From Flavobacterium xinjiangense (GTDB lineage: Bacteria > Bacteroidota > Bacteroidia > Flavobacteriales > Flavobacteriaceae): a stretch of DNA of 64,000 nt. The position numbers were made by a program, and so were the translations under genes. Shown piece after piece: positions 44,230 to 53,959 of the stretch. Every line of letters starts with the position of its first letter. Positions within the stretch are counted from its first letter, which is position 1. Below the pieces are notes generated by a model. That model saw only the letters and a program-made list of their open reading frames with translations. It searched no databases and was not told where the DNA came from. The stretch is taken from NCBI RefSeq assembly GCF_900142885.1, contig NZ_FRCL01000014.1, positions 25,574 through 89,573 of the forward strand, in the 5' to 3' direction.

Positions 44230-45323
44230 CGGATGTACTGCGCAAGATAGGCTCAAAAATTGAAAACTATGGATTGAATACTTGGCAACTCCGCACGCTT
44301 TCAACAATTAAGAAATGTAGAACGGCCGAGTTGGGCGGTCATATCGATGCTTGCGATGGTTGTGGTAATCTCACTATGAGCTACAACTCTTGCCGCAATC
44401 GACATTGTCCGAAGTGTCAGGGCAACAAACGAGAAGATTGGATACAAGCCAGAAGTACAGAACTCTTGCCGGTGCCATACTTCCACGTAGTTTTTACCTT
44501 ACCCGATAGTGTTAATTCTCTAGCGATATATCAGCCAAAAATAGTGTACGATACTTTGTTTGAAGCTACTTGGGAAACGTTAAAAACCTTTGGCAAAGCC
44601 AAGGAAATGCAAATGGGAATGATCGCCGTTTTGCACACTTGGGGACAACAATTGAGTTTGCATCCGCACCTACATTGCATTGTTCCTGGCGGTGGTGTGA
44701 ATAAAAACGGACTATGGCAAAACAGTAGAACGGATGGTAAATTTCTGTTTCCAGTCAAGGCCTTGTCTAAGGTTTTTAGGGCAAAATTTTGCGAGAAACT
44801 CAAGAAAAAAAATCCTATTGGATATGAGCAAATTCGTCAGGAATTATGGCAGAAACCTTGGGTCGTATTTGCTAAGAAACCTTTTGGAAGTCCAAAGTCG
44901 GTGGTGGAATATTTGGGAAGATACACCCATAAAATCGCCATTAGCAACCATCGAATCAAGAACATTGACGAGCAAAACGTGACTTTTACTTATAAGGATT
45001 ATCGAGTAGCGGGCGTCAAAAAACAAATGACACTGACACATCAGGAATTCATCAGGCGTTTTGCGTTGCATATTTTGCCCAAACGCTTTGTTAAGATTCG
45101 TTATTACGGTTTTTTGAGTAGCACTTGGAAACGACAAAAGCTGAAAGTCTTACAAGAAAAGCTCAATGTAAAAGTGCTGGAAAAAGCAGAAAGAAAACCT
45201 TTTTTGCCTAAATGTCCTAGTTGCAAAACAGGTAATTTACATCGAATAGCAGTTTTTGACCAGCGCGGTCCGCCTGCTTGGTATCTTGGCAGTAGCCAAA
45301 ACACAATTGCCTGTAAAAGTTAA
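44208..45323 (+). CDS. IS91-family transposase
   Basis: A 371-residue rolling-circle-type transposase. The N-terminal zinc-binding region is complete (HIDACDGCGNLTMSYNSCRN, RHCPKCQGNKREDW). The HUH motif is HPHLHCIVPGGG (about 150-161). The nucleophile region is VVEYLGRYTHKIAISNHRI (about 230). A C-terminal CPSC zinc-finger-like motif is also present. It overlaps the upstream recombinase by 22 bases. The enzyme looks complete, so this copy may still be mobile. Confidence 0.92.
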   Translation: MQSKFEVADVLRKIGSKIENYGLNTWQLRTLSTIKKCRTAELGGHIDACDGCGNLTMSYNSCRNRHCPKCQGNKREDWIQARSTELLPVPYFHVVFTLPDSVNSLAIYQPKIVYDTLFEATWETLKTFGKAKEMQMGMIAVLHTWGQQLSLHPHLHCIVPGGGVNKNGLWQNSRTDGKFLFPVKALSKVFRAKFCEKLKKKNPIGYEQIRQELWQKPWVVFAKKPFGSPKSVVEYLGRYTHKIAISNHRIKNIDEQNVTFTYKDYRVAGVKKQMTLTHQEFIRRFALHILPKRFVKIRYYGFLSSTWKRQKLKVLQEKLNVKVLEKAERKPFLPKCPSCKTGNLHRIAVFDQRGPPAWYLGSSQNTIACKS

Positions 45324-45481
45324 TTTTATGGGTAAGGGCGCGTATGCTCCAAAGTGAAGGAAAACACTCAAAAAACCAAGGTTAAAATTACTCCAAAAAA
45401 AAAGAGAACTAAATCCTCTTATAATTCTCTCTTACAATTCTACGAAAACTCCATAGTGTTAAAGGGCTTGCAATCGGTTCC

Positions 45482-45541
45482 GTTCAACACGAGTTTCATT
45501 GTTCGCGCTACGCACGCAACGAAACTCTAGCTGTTAGCAGC
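45482..45541 (-). repeat. attC-like palindrome 5 (short form)
   Basis: On the minus strand GCTGCTAACAG (R''-like) is followed by GAGTTTCGTTGCG, a short loop, CGAACAATGAAACTC and GTTGAAC, which fits the attC R' consensus GTTRRRY. The stem pairs GAGTTTC with GAAACTC and has a mismatch at the next base, as attC sites usually have unpaired bases. It directly follows the phzF gene. Confidence 0.6.
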
Positions 45542-45546
45542 AGTTT

Positions 45547-46335
45547 TTATTCTATCCATAAATTTCCAATGGAATACGTTCTAGCTTGTCCACTAATTAT
45601 TACACGATTTTCTTTATTTGTACAAATTAATTTACCAATACGTTCTGAAATTTGTAATGCTGTAAGCTCATTTTTCTGCAGACGATTTGCCCAAAATGGG
45701 ATTAATGAGCAATGTGCTGAACCTGTCACTGGATCTTCTAAAATAGATGCCTGTGGAGTGAAAAATCGAGAAACAAAATCGCAATTTACTCCTTTCGCAG
45801 TAACTACTACTCCTCCTGGATCAAGGTTTATTTCATCAAAGACTTGTCGGTCAATAGATATGTTTTTTATATCATCCTCTGAATCATACAATAATACATA
45901 ATCTCGTGATTTTAAAACTTCCTTTGGTTGTATGTTTAATGATTTTGAAATGTTTTCAGGTAAACTACTTTCAAGCGGCATTCTTGATGGGAGGTCTAAA
46001 AAATAGAAATCGTTTTCTACAATAACCGTTAAATCTCCACTTAAGGTTTCAAAAATTATTTTATCGTTTTTGTAATCCAGAATCGTTTTTAAACAATGAG
46101 CGGTTGCAAGTGTCGCGTGTCCACACAAATCCATTTCAATTTCGGGAGTAAACCAGCGTAAATGTATTTTTTCTCCTTTATCTACAAAAAAAGCAGTTTC
46201 CGCAACAGCATTTTCTTTTGTGATTTTTAAAAGAATATCGTTTGGCAACCATTTGTCTAATGGAACCACACATGCTGGATTACCACCAAAAATTTTATCA
46301 GTAAAAGCATCGATTTGATATAGTTCTAGTTTCAT
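45547..46335 (-). CDS. PhzF-family isomerase-like protein
   Basis: A 262-residue PhzF/YddE-type protein: YQIDAFTDKIFGGNPACVVP with the family pocket Glu in AVAETAFFV (about 45), MDLCGHATLATAH (about 68) and FFTPQASILEDPVTGSAHCS (about 195-214). Members isomerise small cyclic substrates such as dihydro-hydroxyanthranilate, but the substrate here is unknown. It is a single gene directly followed by attC-like palindrome 5. Its upstream region contains a weaker related palindrome (46355-46400). It looks like a typical accessory-cassette gene. Confidence 0.92.
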   Translation of the reverse strand: MKLELYQIDAFTDKIFGGNPACVVPLDKWLPNDILLKITKENAVAETAFFVDKGEKIHLRWFTPEIEMDLCGHATLATAHCLKTILDYKNDKIIFETLSGDLTVIVENDFYFLDLPSRMPLESSLPENISKSLNIQPKEVLKSRDYVLLYDSEDDIKNISIDRQVFDEINLDPGGVVVTAKGVNCDFVSRFFTPQASILEDPVTGSAHCSLIPFWANRLQKNELTALQISERIGKLICTNKENRVIISGQARTYSIGNLWIE

Positions 46336-46354
46336 AATTAGTTATTTATGTGAA

Positions 46355-46400
46355 AATACTGCTTAGTTCATCGGCTTGGCGTTAGTAACGTCAAGTTAAA
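46355..46400 (-). repeat. Partial attC-like site upstream of phzF
   Basis: On the minus strand ACTAACGCCAAGCCGATGAACTAAGCAG resembles the right half of palindrome 2 (ATCGCCAAGCCGCACGTTAG). TAAGCAG is near-complementary to CTGCTAA after phzF. The left half is not convincing, so this may be a degraded site. Confidence 0.35.
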
Positions 46401-46527
46401 AATTGTCAACAACTGCTCAAAATTCAATTTTCCATGAGAATAATAGCTTATTAGTATAGTAGCTATATTTCTCATGTAATACTTATTATACAATTCAAAA
46501 ATGCGATTGACACTTTGTCTGTTATTT

Positions 46528-46755
46528 AAAGATTAGATAATTATTAACACCATTAGAAATATTAAAATCAAAACCACTAAAACCTGTTGCTCTTCCATAA
46601 TAGTCATTGTTTTGAATCTCAACTTTGCTATTTCATCTAAATTATATTCATTTTTATCTATGCTTATTGAATCTGACTTGAATTCTAAAAAACCTTCAGA
46701 TTTTCCATTTATTTCTTCAGGCTTTATGTTTCTTGCTGTTTTGGTTGGTGCACTT
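46528..46755 (-). pseudogene. Frameshifted fragment of an unknown protein
   Basis: Minus-strand frames read KTARNIKPEEINGKSEGFLE ... NEYNLDEIAKL and then, after a shift near 46625, VEIQNNDYYGRATGFSGFDF ... NNYLIFK and a stop. The pieces join well but no start is present. The family is not recognised. Confidence 0.4.
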
Positions 46756-46786
46756 GGTTAAAAATTAAAACTTTTAATTACTCAAA

Positions 46787-47740
46787 CTAAATCATGCTCC
46801 CCAGAACTAAAAAAATAAACAAAAAGAACAGACAAAAAACATATAGAAAAGACAAAACTGTTGTTTTAAAGATACTTTTTATCCAGCTTCCTTCGAAAAC
46901 CGTTTTTAAAGAAATTCCTAAATAAATAAAAATAATGACAAAAAAAGAGATCAATAAATAACCATAATTGATATTAAATACCTTTTCAATAAGGAGCAAA
47001 AGCCCCAATAATCCAAAAATAAAAATATGATAGAAAATTGAAAAAACTAAAAACTCAGAGTAATAATAGTCTTTTCTGAAATAAAACTGTTTGAGTATTA
47101 AAGCAAAAAAGGGCATGAATATAAAAAATGAATAAGAAGCGTATTTGATGAATTTTTTATAAAGCTCTGAAATTTGCAAATCACCCGTTTGAAGTTTTAT
47201 AAAGGAATTTACAATTCTGGTATTGAACCAATCCGTCTTTGTATTTCTTGCAATTAAAATAGAATCAACTTTTGAATTTGTAAGGTTTTTTACACTTCGC
47301 AAGCTAATAAATGTCAACGAATCAATTTCAGTTTTGCTATACAGATTAATCCCATTTGTTTTAGCATGCATGATATCTTTTCTAAAAATTTCATTTTTTT
47401 CTTCAATAGCATGATTAAACAAAAAAGAAACTATTAATAAAAAAAGAAACGTAATAAAAACATACATTTTAATTGGAGGCACATATCTAGCGCGTTTATT
47501 AGAATTGTAGTTTTTAGTAACTAAACCAGGTTTCAAAATTAAATCTTTTAGTGTATTTAAGAACTTGGTGTCAAAATGCGTAAAAGACTCTAAAGTTTCC
47601 ATTACAAAGTGTTTTACTGGCAGTTTGTGGGTATGGTTTTCTTGTCCGCAGTATGGGCAAAAATTATAATTAGCATCTCCAAAAACTCCATGGCAATTGG
47701 GACAAGACGTAGATTTTGATCTTTTTTTAGCTCTGGACAT
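46787..47740 (-). CDS. DUF3667 membrane protein
   Basis: A 317-residue protein of a Bacteroidota-specific family. A zinc-ribbon N-terminus (CPNCHGVFGDANYNFCPYCG) is followed by HFVMETLESFTHFDTKFLNT and LILKPGLVTKNYNSNKRARY, the hallmark of DUF3667. Five or so membrane helices come after (IKMYVFITFLFLLIVSFLF; FFIFMPFFALILKQF; YGYLLISFFVIIFIYLGI). Its function is unknown. The gene lies 8 bases downstream of the ABC permease on the same strand, so it probably belongs to that operon. Confidence 0.92.
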   Translation of the reverse strand: MSRAKKRSKSTSCPNCHGVFGDANYNFCPYCGQENHTHKLPVKHFVMETLESFTHFDTKFLNTLKDLILKPGLVTKNYNSNKRARYVPPIKMYVFITFLFLLIVSFLFNHAIEEKNEIFRKDIMHAKTNGINLYSKTEIDSLTFISLRSVKNLTNSKVDSILIARNTKTDWFNTRIVNSFIKLQTGDLQISELYKKFIKYASYSFFIFMPFFALILKQFYFRKDYYYSEFLVFSIFYHIFIFGLLGLLLLIEKVFNINYGYLLISFFVIIFIYLGISLKTVFEGSWIKSIFKTTVLSFLYVFCLFFLFIFLVLGSMI

Positions 47741-47748
47741 AATAAAAA

Positions 47749-49311
47749 TTATTGATTCTTAATTTCTCGATTGCGTAATAAAAATGATGCAATCAAAACC
47801 AATAGTAATACCACAATCAATAAAATTAAATATTGAAAATCTTGATGAAATCCTCCGAAATAATCTACAAATGGAACGGCATTAATAATCGCATAAGTTA
47901 CAGCAAAAAATAAAATCTCGAACAATCGTTTTCCTCCAGAAATTATTCCGCTAAATATTGCAAATGATACTAAAAACAAACTTCCGACAATTATTGCCAG
48001 GGTCGATATCAAATTACCTGCAATTAGTTCTCTGATCAGTATAGGAAAAGCCAAGAAAATAGCGAGTAAAAATCCCGCCAGAATTTGGGAGGTTAATAAT
48101 CGATGTAAAGGCTTGAACGACGAATAAATAAAATTACTAGTGCCAAAAAACTTTTCTTTAGTTGACAAATCTGCCCAACGATTGATTTGTAAAAACCATA
48201 ATACTGGCAGTACAATTTGATAGGCTTTATTTATCGGCAGCAAAACCAAAGCAATCATACCTCCAAAATTAATAAGCCAAAACCATTCTGGCCCTTTACG
48301 AATAAGCATTAGAAATTCAGCTTTTACAATCGGAAAAATTCCGAATTGTGGAGTTGCTTTTGATAATTTTGATAATTGAATTTCCTTTGCTTCGGTTTTA
48401 ATTTCACTAACGATTAAGTGAAAATTTTTCTTTTTAGACAAAACAATAGTTTTTGAATCGAATCTATTGAACATTCTCGAAGCTATAAAAAGTAAACAAA
48501 AACCAATTCCAATCCAGATTATTCGACTTAAAATAAAGAAAACAGACCAGTCAGACCCTTGAAAATCAAAATATAACTTTTTCTGATTTTTGCTAAATAA
48601 ATAACCCGCCGAAAAATCGTTAGTGCTGCTCGGACTTATAGTATTGACAGCCTCAACCATTTGATTAGCTAAATATTTGATTCCTAAAGGATCGATGTAT
48701 ACTAAACCTGAATAATTGCCAACGTTAGTCTTCGCAATGATAACGCCGAACAAACAGAAAAAGGCAACATTTAGTAAATTTGTTTTATTTCCAAAAATAA
48801 TTTCAAATACAATAGCCAAAACTGAAACCAAAAATACACTTGGAACCGTTACTAACAAATAAGGCATTAAAAACTGAATAAAATTAAAATTTCCGCTTTC
48901 ACCCCGGAAAATAAATATTCCTAAAGCAATCAAAATAATAACGAAAGTAATTGTTAATAAAACACAAAAATTACTTAATGCCTTGGCTAATAGATATTCA
49001 AAATTACTAACTGAAGTTGTGGCTATTATTTGCCCAACCCCGGTTTCTCTATCACGTTTTATGCTATTGTTAACCAGATAAAAACCGATAAGCCACAGAA
49101 AAGCACTTGCCATTATGGCGGTAACGTGACCAATCCAAGCCAAATTATTTTTTCCAACAAAATTGTTGACTCTTACCGTTATATAGTGAGAATCGTAGCT
49201 CGGAATAAAACTATAAGCTACATAAACACTTCCCAATAAAGTGATAAGAAAAATATAACTTCGGGTACGTTGAAGGTAGTCTGCTTTGATTATATTTTTA
49301 TAGAGACCCAT
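47749..49311 (-). CDS. ABC transporter permease (ABC-2 type)
   Basis: A 520-residue permease starting MGLYKNIIKADYLQRTRSYI; the ATG at 49311 lies five bases after the ATPase stop. Two blocks of about six membrane helices are separated by a cytoplasmic stretch (about 290-335). The REIGVGQI-like loop at residues 75-85 (RDRETGVGQIIATT) is typical of ABC-2 permeases of Bacteroidota. It forms a transporter with the upstream ATPase. The substrate is unknown. Confidence 0.88.
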   Translation of the reverse strand: MGLYKNIIKADYLQRTRSYIFLITLLGSVYVAYSFIPSYDSHYITVRVNNFVGKNNLAWIGHVTAIMASAFLWLIGFYLVNNSIKRDRETGVGQIIATTSVSNFEYLLAKALSNFCVLLTITFVIILIALGIFIFRGESGNFNFIQFLMPYLLVTVPSVFLVSVLAIVFEIIFGNKTNLLNVAFFCLFGVIIAKTNVGNYSGLVYIDPLGIKYLANQMVEAVNTISPSSTNDFSAGYLFSKNQKKLYFDFQGSDWSVFFILSRIIWIGIGFCLLFIASRMFNRFDSKTIVLSKKKNFHLIVSEIKTEAKEIQLSKLSKATPQFGIFPIVKAEFLMLIRKGPEWFWLINFGGMIALVLLPINKAYQIVLPVLWFLQINRWADLSTKEKFFGTSNFIYSSFKPLHRLLTSQILAGFLLAIFLAFPILIRELIAGNLISTLAIIVGSLFLVSFAIFSGIISGGKRLFEILFFAVTYAIINAVPFVDYFGGFHQDFQYLILLIVVLLLVLIASFLLRNREIKNQ

Positions 49312-49315
49312 AATT

Positions 49316-50176
49316 TTATTTTTTAGTATGAAACAGATAAGCATCTTCTAAAGTTGCATTGCAAAGTGTTGCATTAACGGGTCTTACTTCGCCGACAAAT
49401 CGAACCAAAATGTTTTCTTTTTTACGAACTGTATTTAAAATCAAATGGTTTGTTTTGAATTCATTTAAAGCATTTTTGTCAATTTCGAGTTCAAAAACCT
49501 TATTTTTAACGGCATCTATAATATCTTGCTGATAGCCTTGGGAAATAAGCTTTCCGTTTTGCATAATCGCTACTTTATCGGCAATGGTCTCAATGTCAGA
49601 TACAATATGAGAAGAAAGAATGACAATACAATCATTAGCTAAATCAGAAATTAAATTTCTAAAACGCACTCGTTCTTCAGGATCGAGTCCAACAGTTGGC
49701 TCGTCAAAAATTAGTACTTTGGGGTCATTTAACAAAACTTGTGCAATACCAATGCGTTGTTTCATCCCGCCAGAATAAGTTCCGATAGGTTTTTTAGCTG
49801 CATCAGTAAGATTTACACCTTCCAATAATTGAGAAATTCTATCTTTTAAATTTGTTCCACCAATCCCTTTCATTGCAGCAATATATTCCAAAAATTCGTA
49901 AGCATTCAAATTAGGATACACGCCAAAATCTTGAGGTAAATAACCCAGAATTTTCCTGATTTGGTTTGGTTTTTTTGTTATATCTATACCATCTAACAAA
50001 ATTTGGCCACTTGTCGGATTCGAAATGGTTGCAATAATTTTCATTAGAGTGGATTTTCCTGCACCATTTGGTCCGAGCAAACCCAAAATTCCATTTTCAA
50101 TAGTCATTGAAAAATTTTGTAATCCAAATTTATTTTTATCGTATTGTTTGGAAATATTTTTTATTTCTAGTTTCAT
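49316..50176 (-). CDS. ABC transporter ATP-binding protein
   Basis: A 286-residue ATPase with Walker A GPNGAGKSTLMK (about 36), the Q-loop in LPQDFGVYPNLNAYEFLEYI, signature YSGGMKQRIGIAQ (about 133), Walker B VLIFDEPTVGLDPEE (about 155) and the H-loop SSHIVSD. A short C-terminal domain follows. It heads the ATPase-permease-DUF3667 unit on the minus strand. Confidence 0.95.
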   Translation of the reverse strand: MKLEIKNISKQYDKNKFGLQNFSMTIENGILGLLGPNGAGKSTLMKIIATISNPTSGQILLDGIDITKKPNQIRKILGYLPQDFGVYPNLNAYEFLEYIAAMKGIGGTNLKDRISQLLEGVNLTDAAKKPIGTYSGGMKQRIGIAQVLLNDPKVLIFDEPTVGLDPEERVRFRNLISDLANDCIVILSSHIVSDIETIADKVAIMQNGKLISQGYQQDIIDAVKNKVFELEIDKNALNEFKTNHLILNTVRKKENILVRFVGEVRPVNATLCNATLEDAYLFHTKK

Positions 50177-50694
50177 TTTATTATATTTTTATATTATAAC
50201 ATCAAAATACTTTTATTTTTCTTCAGTCAATTTCATTAGTTATAAAAAAAAAATTAAGTCCTTTATTTTGTCTTTCTTGTATATTTATTTTTCACAATGC
50301 GTACCATTTAAAATTCTAGTTTTAATGTTTTTTCTATGTTTCAATTTTAATATAATTATCACCCATAAACTATAACAGTTTTTTGGAAAAATTGAAAAAA
50401 ATCAATAGCAACCATTATTTAATCTACATCAAATATTAATCATCTTTTACTTTTTGATATCACACAATAATTAACATTTACTTGCAAACATAATATATTA
50501 CCGTAACTTATTAATAAATTTATTGCTAATATTTCTTTATAATTGCCAAAATAGATTAAAAATTTTTATTCAAAATAAAAATGATTTTTTTCTAAAAGAT
50601 GCTGTTCATATTTTGTTATTTTTGATGATTTTTGATCTGGTCATGTTAGAGAAGTTTAGAAAATATAAAACATTGATTAAAAAGTGGACTAGTG
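50177..50694. other. Very AT-rich gap
   Basis: This 518-base region between the ABC operon and the beta-lactamase-like gene has no convincing gene. A short plus-strand open frame at 50523-50708 has a composition typical of chance frames in AT-rich DNA. The promoter of the ABC operon should be in the part next to 50176. Confidence 0.4.
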
Positions 50695-52173
50695 CTAGAT
50701 TTTATTGATCTTTATAATATTTTTGCCTTTCTTTAAATTTATTCCATCTACTTGATTTACACTATTAAAGGTAAACTTGAATTCATCACCTGGTTTTTCA
50801 ACTAGAAAGAAATCTGTATCTGAAATAAAATTCAATTTATTTTTCTCTTTGCCTTGACAGATTATAATTTCATTATCTATTTTTTTTATTGATAATATAT
50901 TACCGCCTATTTTGTATTCTCCTAAATAGGTTTCTAAAATATCATTATTTATTTTAACCACTTTTTTAATTTGTGGCTCATAAAACTGCTTCCAGTCATA
51001 AACTACAGCTACACTGTTTATAATTTCCATTAAAATTGCAGTGTTAGAAGTATTTGCCATTACTACCACTCCATTACCGCCTTCCATACTACCATAGTAT
51101 TGAGCAACAAATCCTTCGTTTTTGCCCCCATGTTGAAAATAGGTCTGTTCTCCTTTTTTATCAATAAACACTCCTAACGCTGACTTACTATCTGTAAAGG
51201 GAGTCAATCTGATTTTCGTCATTTCTTGAGAAAGTACTTTGTTGGACTTATCCTGCATGGCTAATTGTGTTTCAATGATGTAACAAGCTAAATCAGTAGG
51301 ATTCGTCCACAAACCGGCAGCTGCTTGTTCGGGATAAATATGAAATTTTCCTATTACTTCATTTCCATCTTCCTTATATGCGGTTGCCAAGACGTTTTGT
51401 TTATCGCATGAAATGGGTATTGTATAAAAACTATTATTCATTCCCAGCGGTTTTAAGACTGACTCCCACATGAAAACATCATATGGTTTATTAGTAATAT
51501 CTTGTAATACTGCTTGCGAAATTGCAATTCCTCCCCCAGAATATTGAAATTTTAATCCTGGTTCAAAAGCAGAACGAACAGCAGGTGTAATAGAGGGCTT
51601 TTTTCCGTCTAAGATAGCATTAAGTGCTGGTATGGTATTCCCTATTTCATATCCGGGGAATCCGTAGACTTTTAGACCAGCAGTATGACTCAACAAATTG
51701 GCAAGAGTTATTTTTTTGCCCTTGGATAATGAATCATACGGAAACTTCCATGTTTTTAAATATTCATTGATATCCGTATCTAAATTTAATTGCTTTTCTT
51801 GAACTAATTTTAGAATACCAATTCCATTTATAGATTTACTTATTGAACCAGCTTGAAATAATGTTGCCGTTGTAACAGGACGTTGCTCAGAGCTATCTGC
51901 CCAGCCATAGCCCCTTGACCATTCGATTTTATAATCCTTAACAACTGCAATACTCACGCCATTCACATGATAAAAATCCATTTGTTGTTGTAATGTTTTT
52001 TGGTTCGATGCTCCCTCTACATTAACCCAAAGACCTAGATTGTTTTCTACTTCCGTTATCTTTTTTTCTATTTCAGGAGAATATTTTTTTTCCTGACTGT
52101 AAAGCGAGTTAATTACTACTTGTAAAAAAAAGAATAAAAAGAGGAAGAGATGATTGTTTGTTTTAATTTTCAT
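50695..52173 (-). CDS. Serine hydrolase of the beta-lactamase/penicillin-binding-protein-like class
   Basis: A 492-residue secreted protein with a signal peptide (NHLFLFLFFFLQVVINSLYS). The SxxK motif is in FQAGSISKSINGIGILK (about 111), YxN-like GLKFQYSGGGIAISQ comes next, and HGGKNEGFVAQYYG supplies the third motif (H/KxG). A C-terminal ~110-residue beta-type domain follows (VVKINNDILETYLGEYKIGG). Proteins of this class are esterases, peptidases or resistance-like enzymes of unknown substrate. It is transcribed alone with long gaps on both sides. Confidence 0.9.
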   Translation of the reverse strand: MKIKTNNHLFLFLFFFLQVVINSLYSQEKKYSPEIEKKITEVENNLGLWVNVEGASNQKTLQQQMDFYHVNGVSIAVVKDYKIEWSRGYGWADSSEQRPVTTATLFQAGSISKSINGIGILKLVQEKQLNLDTDINEYLKTWKFPYDSLSKGKKITLANLLSHTAGLKVYGFPGYEIGNTIPALNAILDGKKPSITPAVRSAFEPGLKFQYSGGGIAISQAVLQDITNKPYDVFMWESVLKPLGMNNSFYTIPISCDKQNVLATAYKEDGNEVIGKFHIYPEQAAAGLWTNPTDLACYIIETQLAMQDKSNKVLSQEMTKIRLTPFTDSKSALGVFIDKKGEQTYFQHGGKNEGFVAQYYGSMEGGNGVVVMANTSNTAILMEIINSVAVVYDWKQFYEPQIKKVVKINNDILETYLGEYKIGGNILSIKKIDNEIIICQGKEKNKLNFISDTDFFLVEKPGDEFKFTFNSVNQVDGINLKKGKNIIKINKI

Positions 52174-52529
52174 AAGTATTTATATTTTAAATGTATTTGT
52201 CAAAGACTTGATTTTGTGAATGTTTGTTGTACCGTTTAGACTTCACAGATATATCATCCAAGGTGCATCTGAATTGTATTGTGCTGCTACAGTTAATGTT
52301 GACAAAAAAAAAGAAAAAGACGGTCGATTTTTATCATTTTAGTTGTAGGTTAGTTCATATGATGAAAGAGATTTTAATATTTGTGCAAAAGTATTGAGGA
52401 TTCACTTATTTAGAACAGGACAAAAATGAAGTTTAATAGGACTTGTATGAAATTAAATTTGATTATCATCAATAATAATTGCATTACTGTCATTTTTTAT
52501 TTAGTTATTTTTTCATCGTTTGCAGTTTT
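52174..52529. other. Gap without a clear gene
   Basis: This 356-base stretch lies between the serine hydrolase and the GNAT gene. A short plus-strand frame overlapping the GNAT end (52426-52626) is not credible. No clean palindrome like the attC-type sites was found here. Confidence 0.35.
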
Positions 52530-53066
52530 TTATTTTAACAAATCATTATCTAATGTTTTAGATAGAACTTTCTCATATACTTTTCTTGGGCTTCCTCTGA
52601 AATACACTTCACCACAAAAAGTGTAGCCCAATTTTTCAAAAATTTTCATCATTGGAATGTTGTCAAAACTCGTGTCTGCTTTTATGCTATATATACTGTT
52701 ATTTAGTGCAAAATCTTCTATATGTTTGACCATCATTTTTGCTAAACCTTTCCCTAAATTATTTTTAGAAATGGCTACACGATGAAACACAACGAAATCA
52801 TCACTGGTTAGCCACTTTCCTTCAATTTTGTCATATTCAGGTTCATCATTGATTGATACTGCACAATATCCAATTATTGTTCCTCCTTCTAACAAAATAA
52901 ATCCTTCTTCTTTTTCAATATCTTTTAGAACAACTTCTTGATTTGGATAGCCGTCCTGCCATTGATTACTTCCGTCATCTTTTCTACTTTTTATAGCTTG
53001 TTGCAAAATTTCCCATATCTGGGAAATTTCAGTAATTTTAGCTTTTCTAAAGAGGTAATTTTTCAT
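52530..53066 (-). CDS. GNAT-family N-acetyltransferase
   Basis: A 178-residue acetyltransferase starting MKNYLFRKAKITEISQIWEI. Motif A for acetyl-CoA binding is VAISKNNLGKGLAKMMVKHI (about 110-130), and motif B is SIKADTSFDNIPMMKIFEKL with GYTFCGEVYFRGSPRKVYEK at the end. The substrate is unknown. Such genes are frequent cargo in accessory regions. Confidence 0.92.
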   Translation of the reverse strand: MKNYLFRKAKITEISQIWEILQQAIKSRKDDGSNQWQDGYPNQEVVLKDIEKEEGFILLEGGTIIGYCAVSINDEPEYDKIEGKWLTSDDFVVFHRVAISKNNLGKGLAKMMVKHIEDFALNNSIYSIKADTSFDNIPMMKIFEKLGYTFCGEVYFRGSPRKVYEKVLSKTLDNDLLK

Positions 53067-53266
53067 TGTGATTTTTCGTAATATTAAATGATTTTCAAAG
53101 TTTTAGTTTTAATCTGGTGCATAGAAGGGACCGGTTGAAAATTTTATTTGCACACGATTATTCTGTTCTTAAAAGTTCAGGACTCATTGCTCAGGTTATC
53201 AATTAAGGTTGATAAGCGAGTTACTCCGAAACGAGTTATAAGTTCTAATATTCACATTTTTAAGGA

Positions 53267-53818
53267 TTAATTTATTATTTTAATTTTAAAGAAATTATCT
53301 ACCAATACAAATAGAGTAATAAAAATGGAAGTTAAAATGATATTAATCATTTGAAACTTGATGTCTAATGAATATTTTTTAGATATTTTGTAAACTAATA
53401 AACCAAGAAATAAGCAAACAATAATAAACAAAGTGTAGGTCCCTATTCCCAAATCTCTACTTATTCTTGCTTCATCATTTGGTAAATTAAAACTCATTGT
53501 AAATGCTAATAATCTCATAAAAAAAGGAAGGAATAAAAAAGGGAAAAAATTTATATTTTTATATTTTTTCATTATTTCATAAAAAACAATTCCTTGAATT
53601 ATTGTGAAAATTGGACCCGCTGCACTGATTACATTATTTTCCCAAAATTCCTTGTATTCACCTCCACCTGTTAATGAAACATAGTTTAATCGCATAGTCA
53701 TTTTATATCCTAATAATTCCCCTGTAATCCAATGACTAAATTCGTGAAAAAAGAATGTAAAAAAAACCGCGATTAGTATAATTAGTGAGTATTTAGCTAA
53801 TATTTTAAAATTAGTCAT
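53267..53818 (-). CDS. M50-like membrane metalloprotease family protein
   Basis: A 183-residue integral membrane protein with about five helices. FFTFFFHEFSHWITGELLGY (residues 20-39) contains HEFSH, the HExxH zinc motif, inside a hydrophobic segment as in M50/site-2 proteases. NNVISAAGPIFTIIQGIVFY matches the family's second conserved Gly/Pro region. No NxxPxxxxDG motif is visible at the C-terminus, so catalytic activity is uncertain. It is transcribed alone on the minus strand. Confidence 0.75.
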   Translation of the reverse strand: MTNFKILAKYSLIILIAVFFTFFFHEFSHWITGELLGYKMTMRLNYVSLTGGGEYKEFWENNVISAAGPIFTIIQGIVFYEIMKKYKNINFFPFLFLPFFMRLLAFTMSFNLPNDEARISRDLGIGTYTLFIIVCLFLGLLVYKISKKYSLDIKFQMINIILTSIFITLFVLVDNFFKIKIIN

Positions 53819-53959
53819 AGATTTTAATTTGATTTATATTTGGTTTTGGAAAAACAGGCAATATCACATTTAATTGCATTTAGATTTTTGACAGCATTTG
53901 TGTAACAGTTATTGATTCTGAACTCCATTTACTTTTTTCTAATAGGGGCTGATAATTTT

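Larger units (their letters stand above)
43207..45481 (+). mobile_element. IS91-like element with tyrosine recombinase
   Basis: A tyrosine recombinase and a Y1-type (IS91) transposase overlap on the plus strand, a pairing common in Bacteroidota. The left edge follows GAAC (43203-43206), the tetranucleotide that IS91 elements are known to target. The right edge is placed before GTTCAACAC (45482) and is less certain. It lies exactly between two attC-like sites. Confidence 0.6.

Noticed and set aside
50523..50708. 61-codon plus-strand frame before the beta-lactamase-like gene
   Set aside because: Its composition is that of AT-rich non-coding DNA and it overlaps the neighbouring gene's end.
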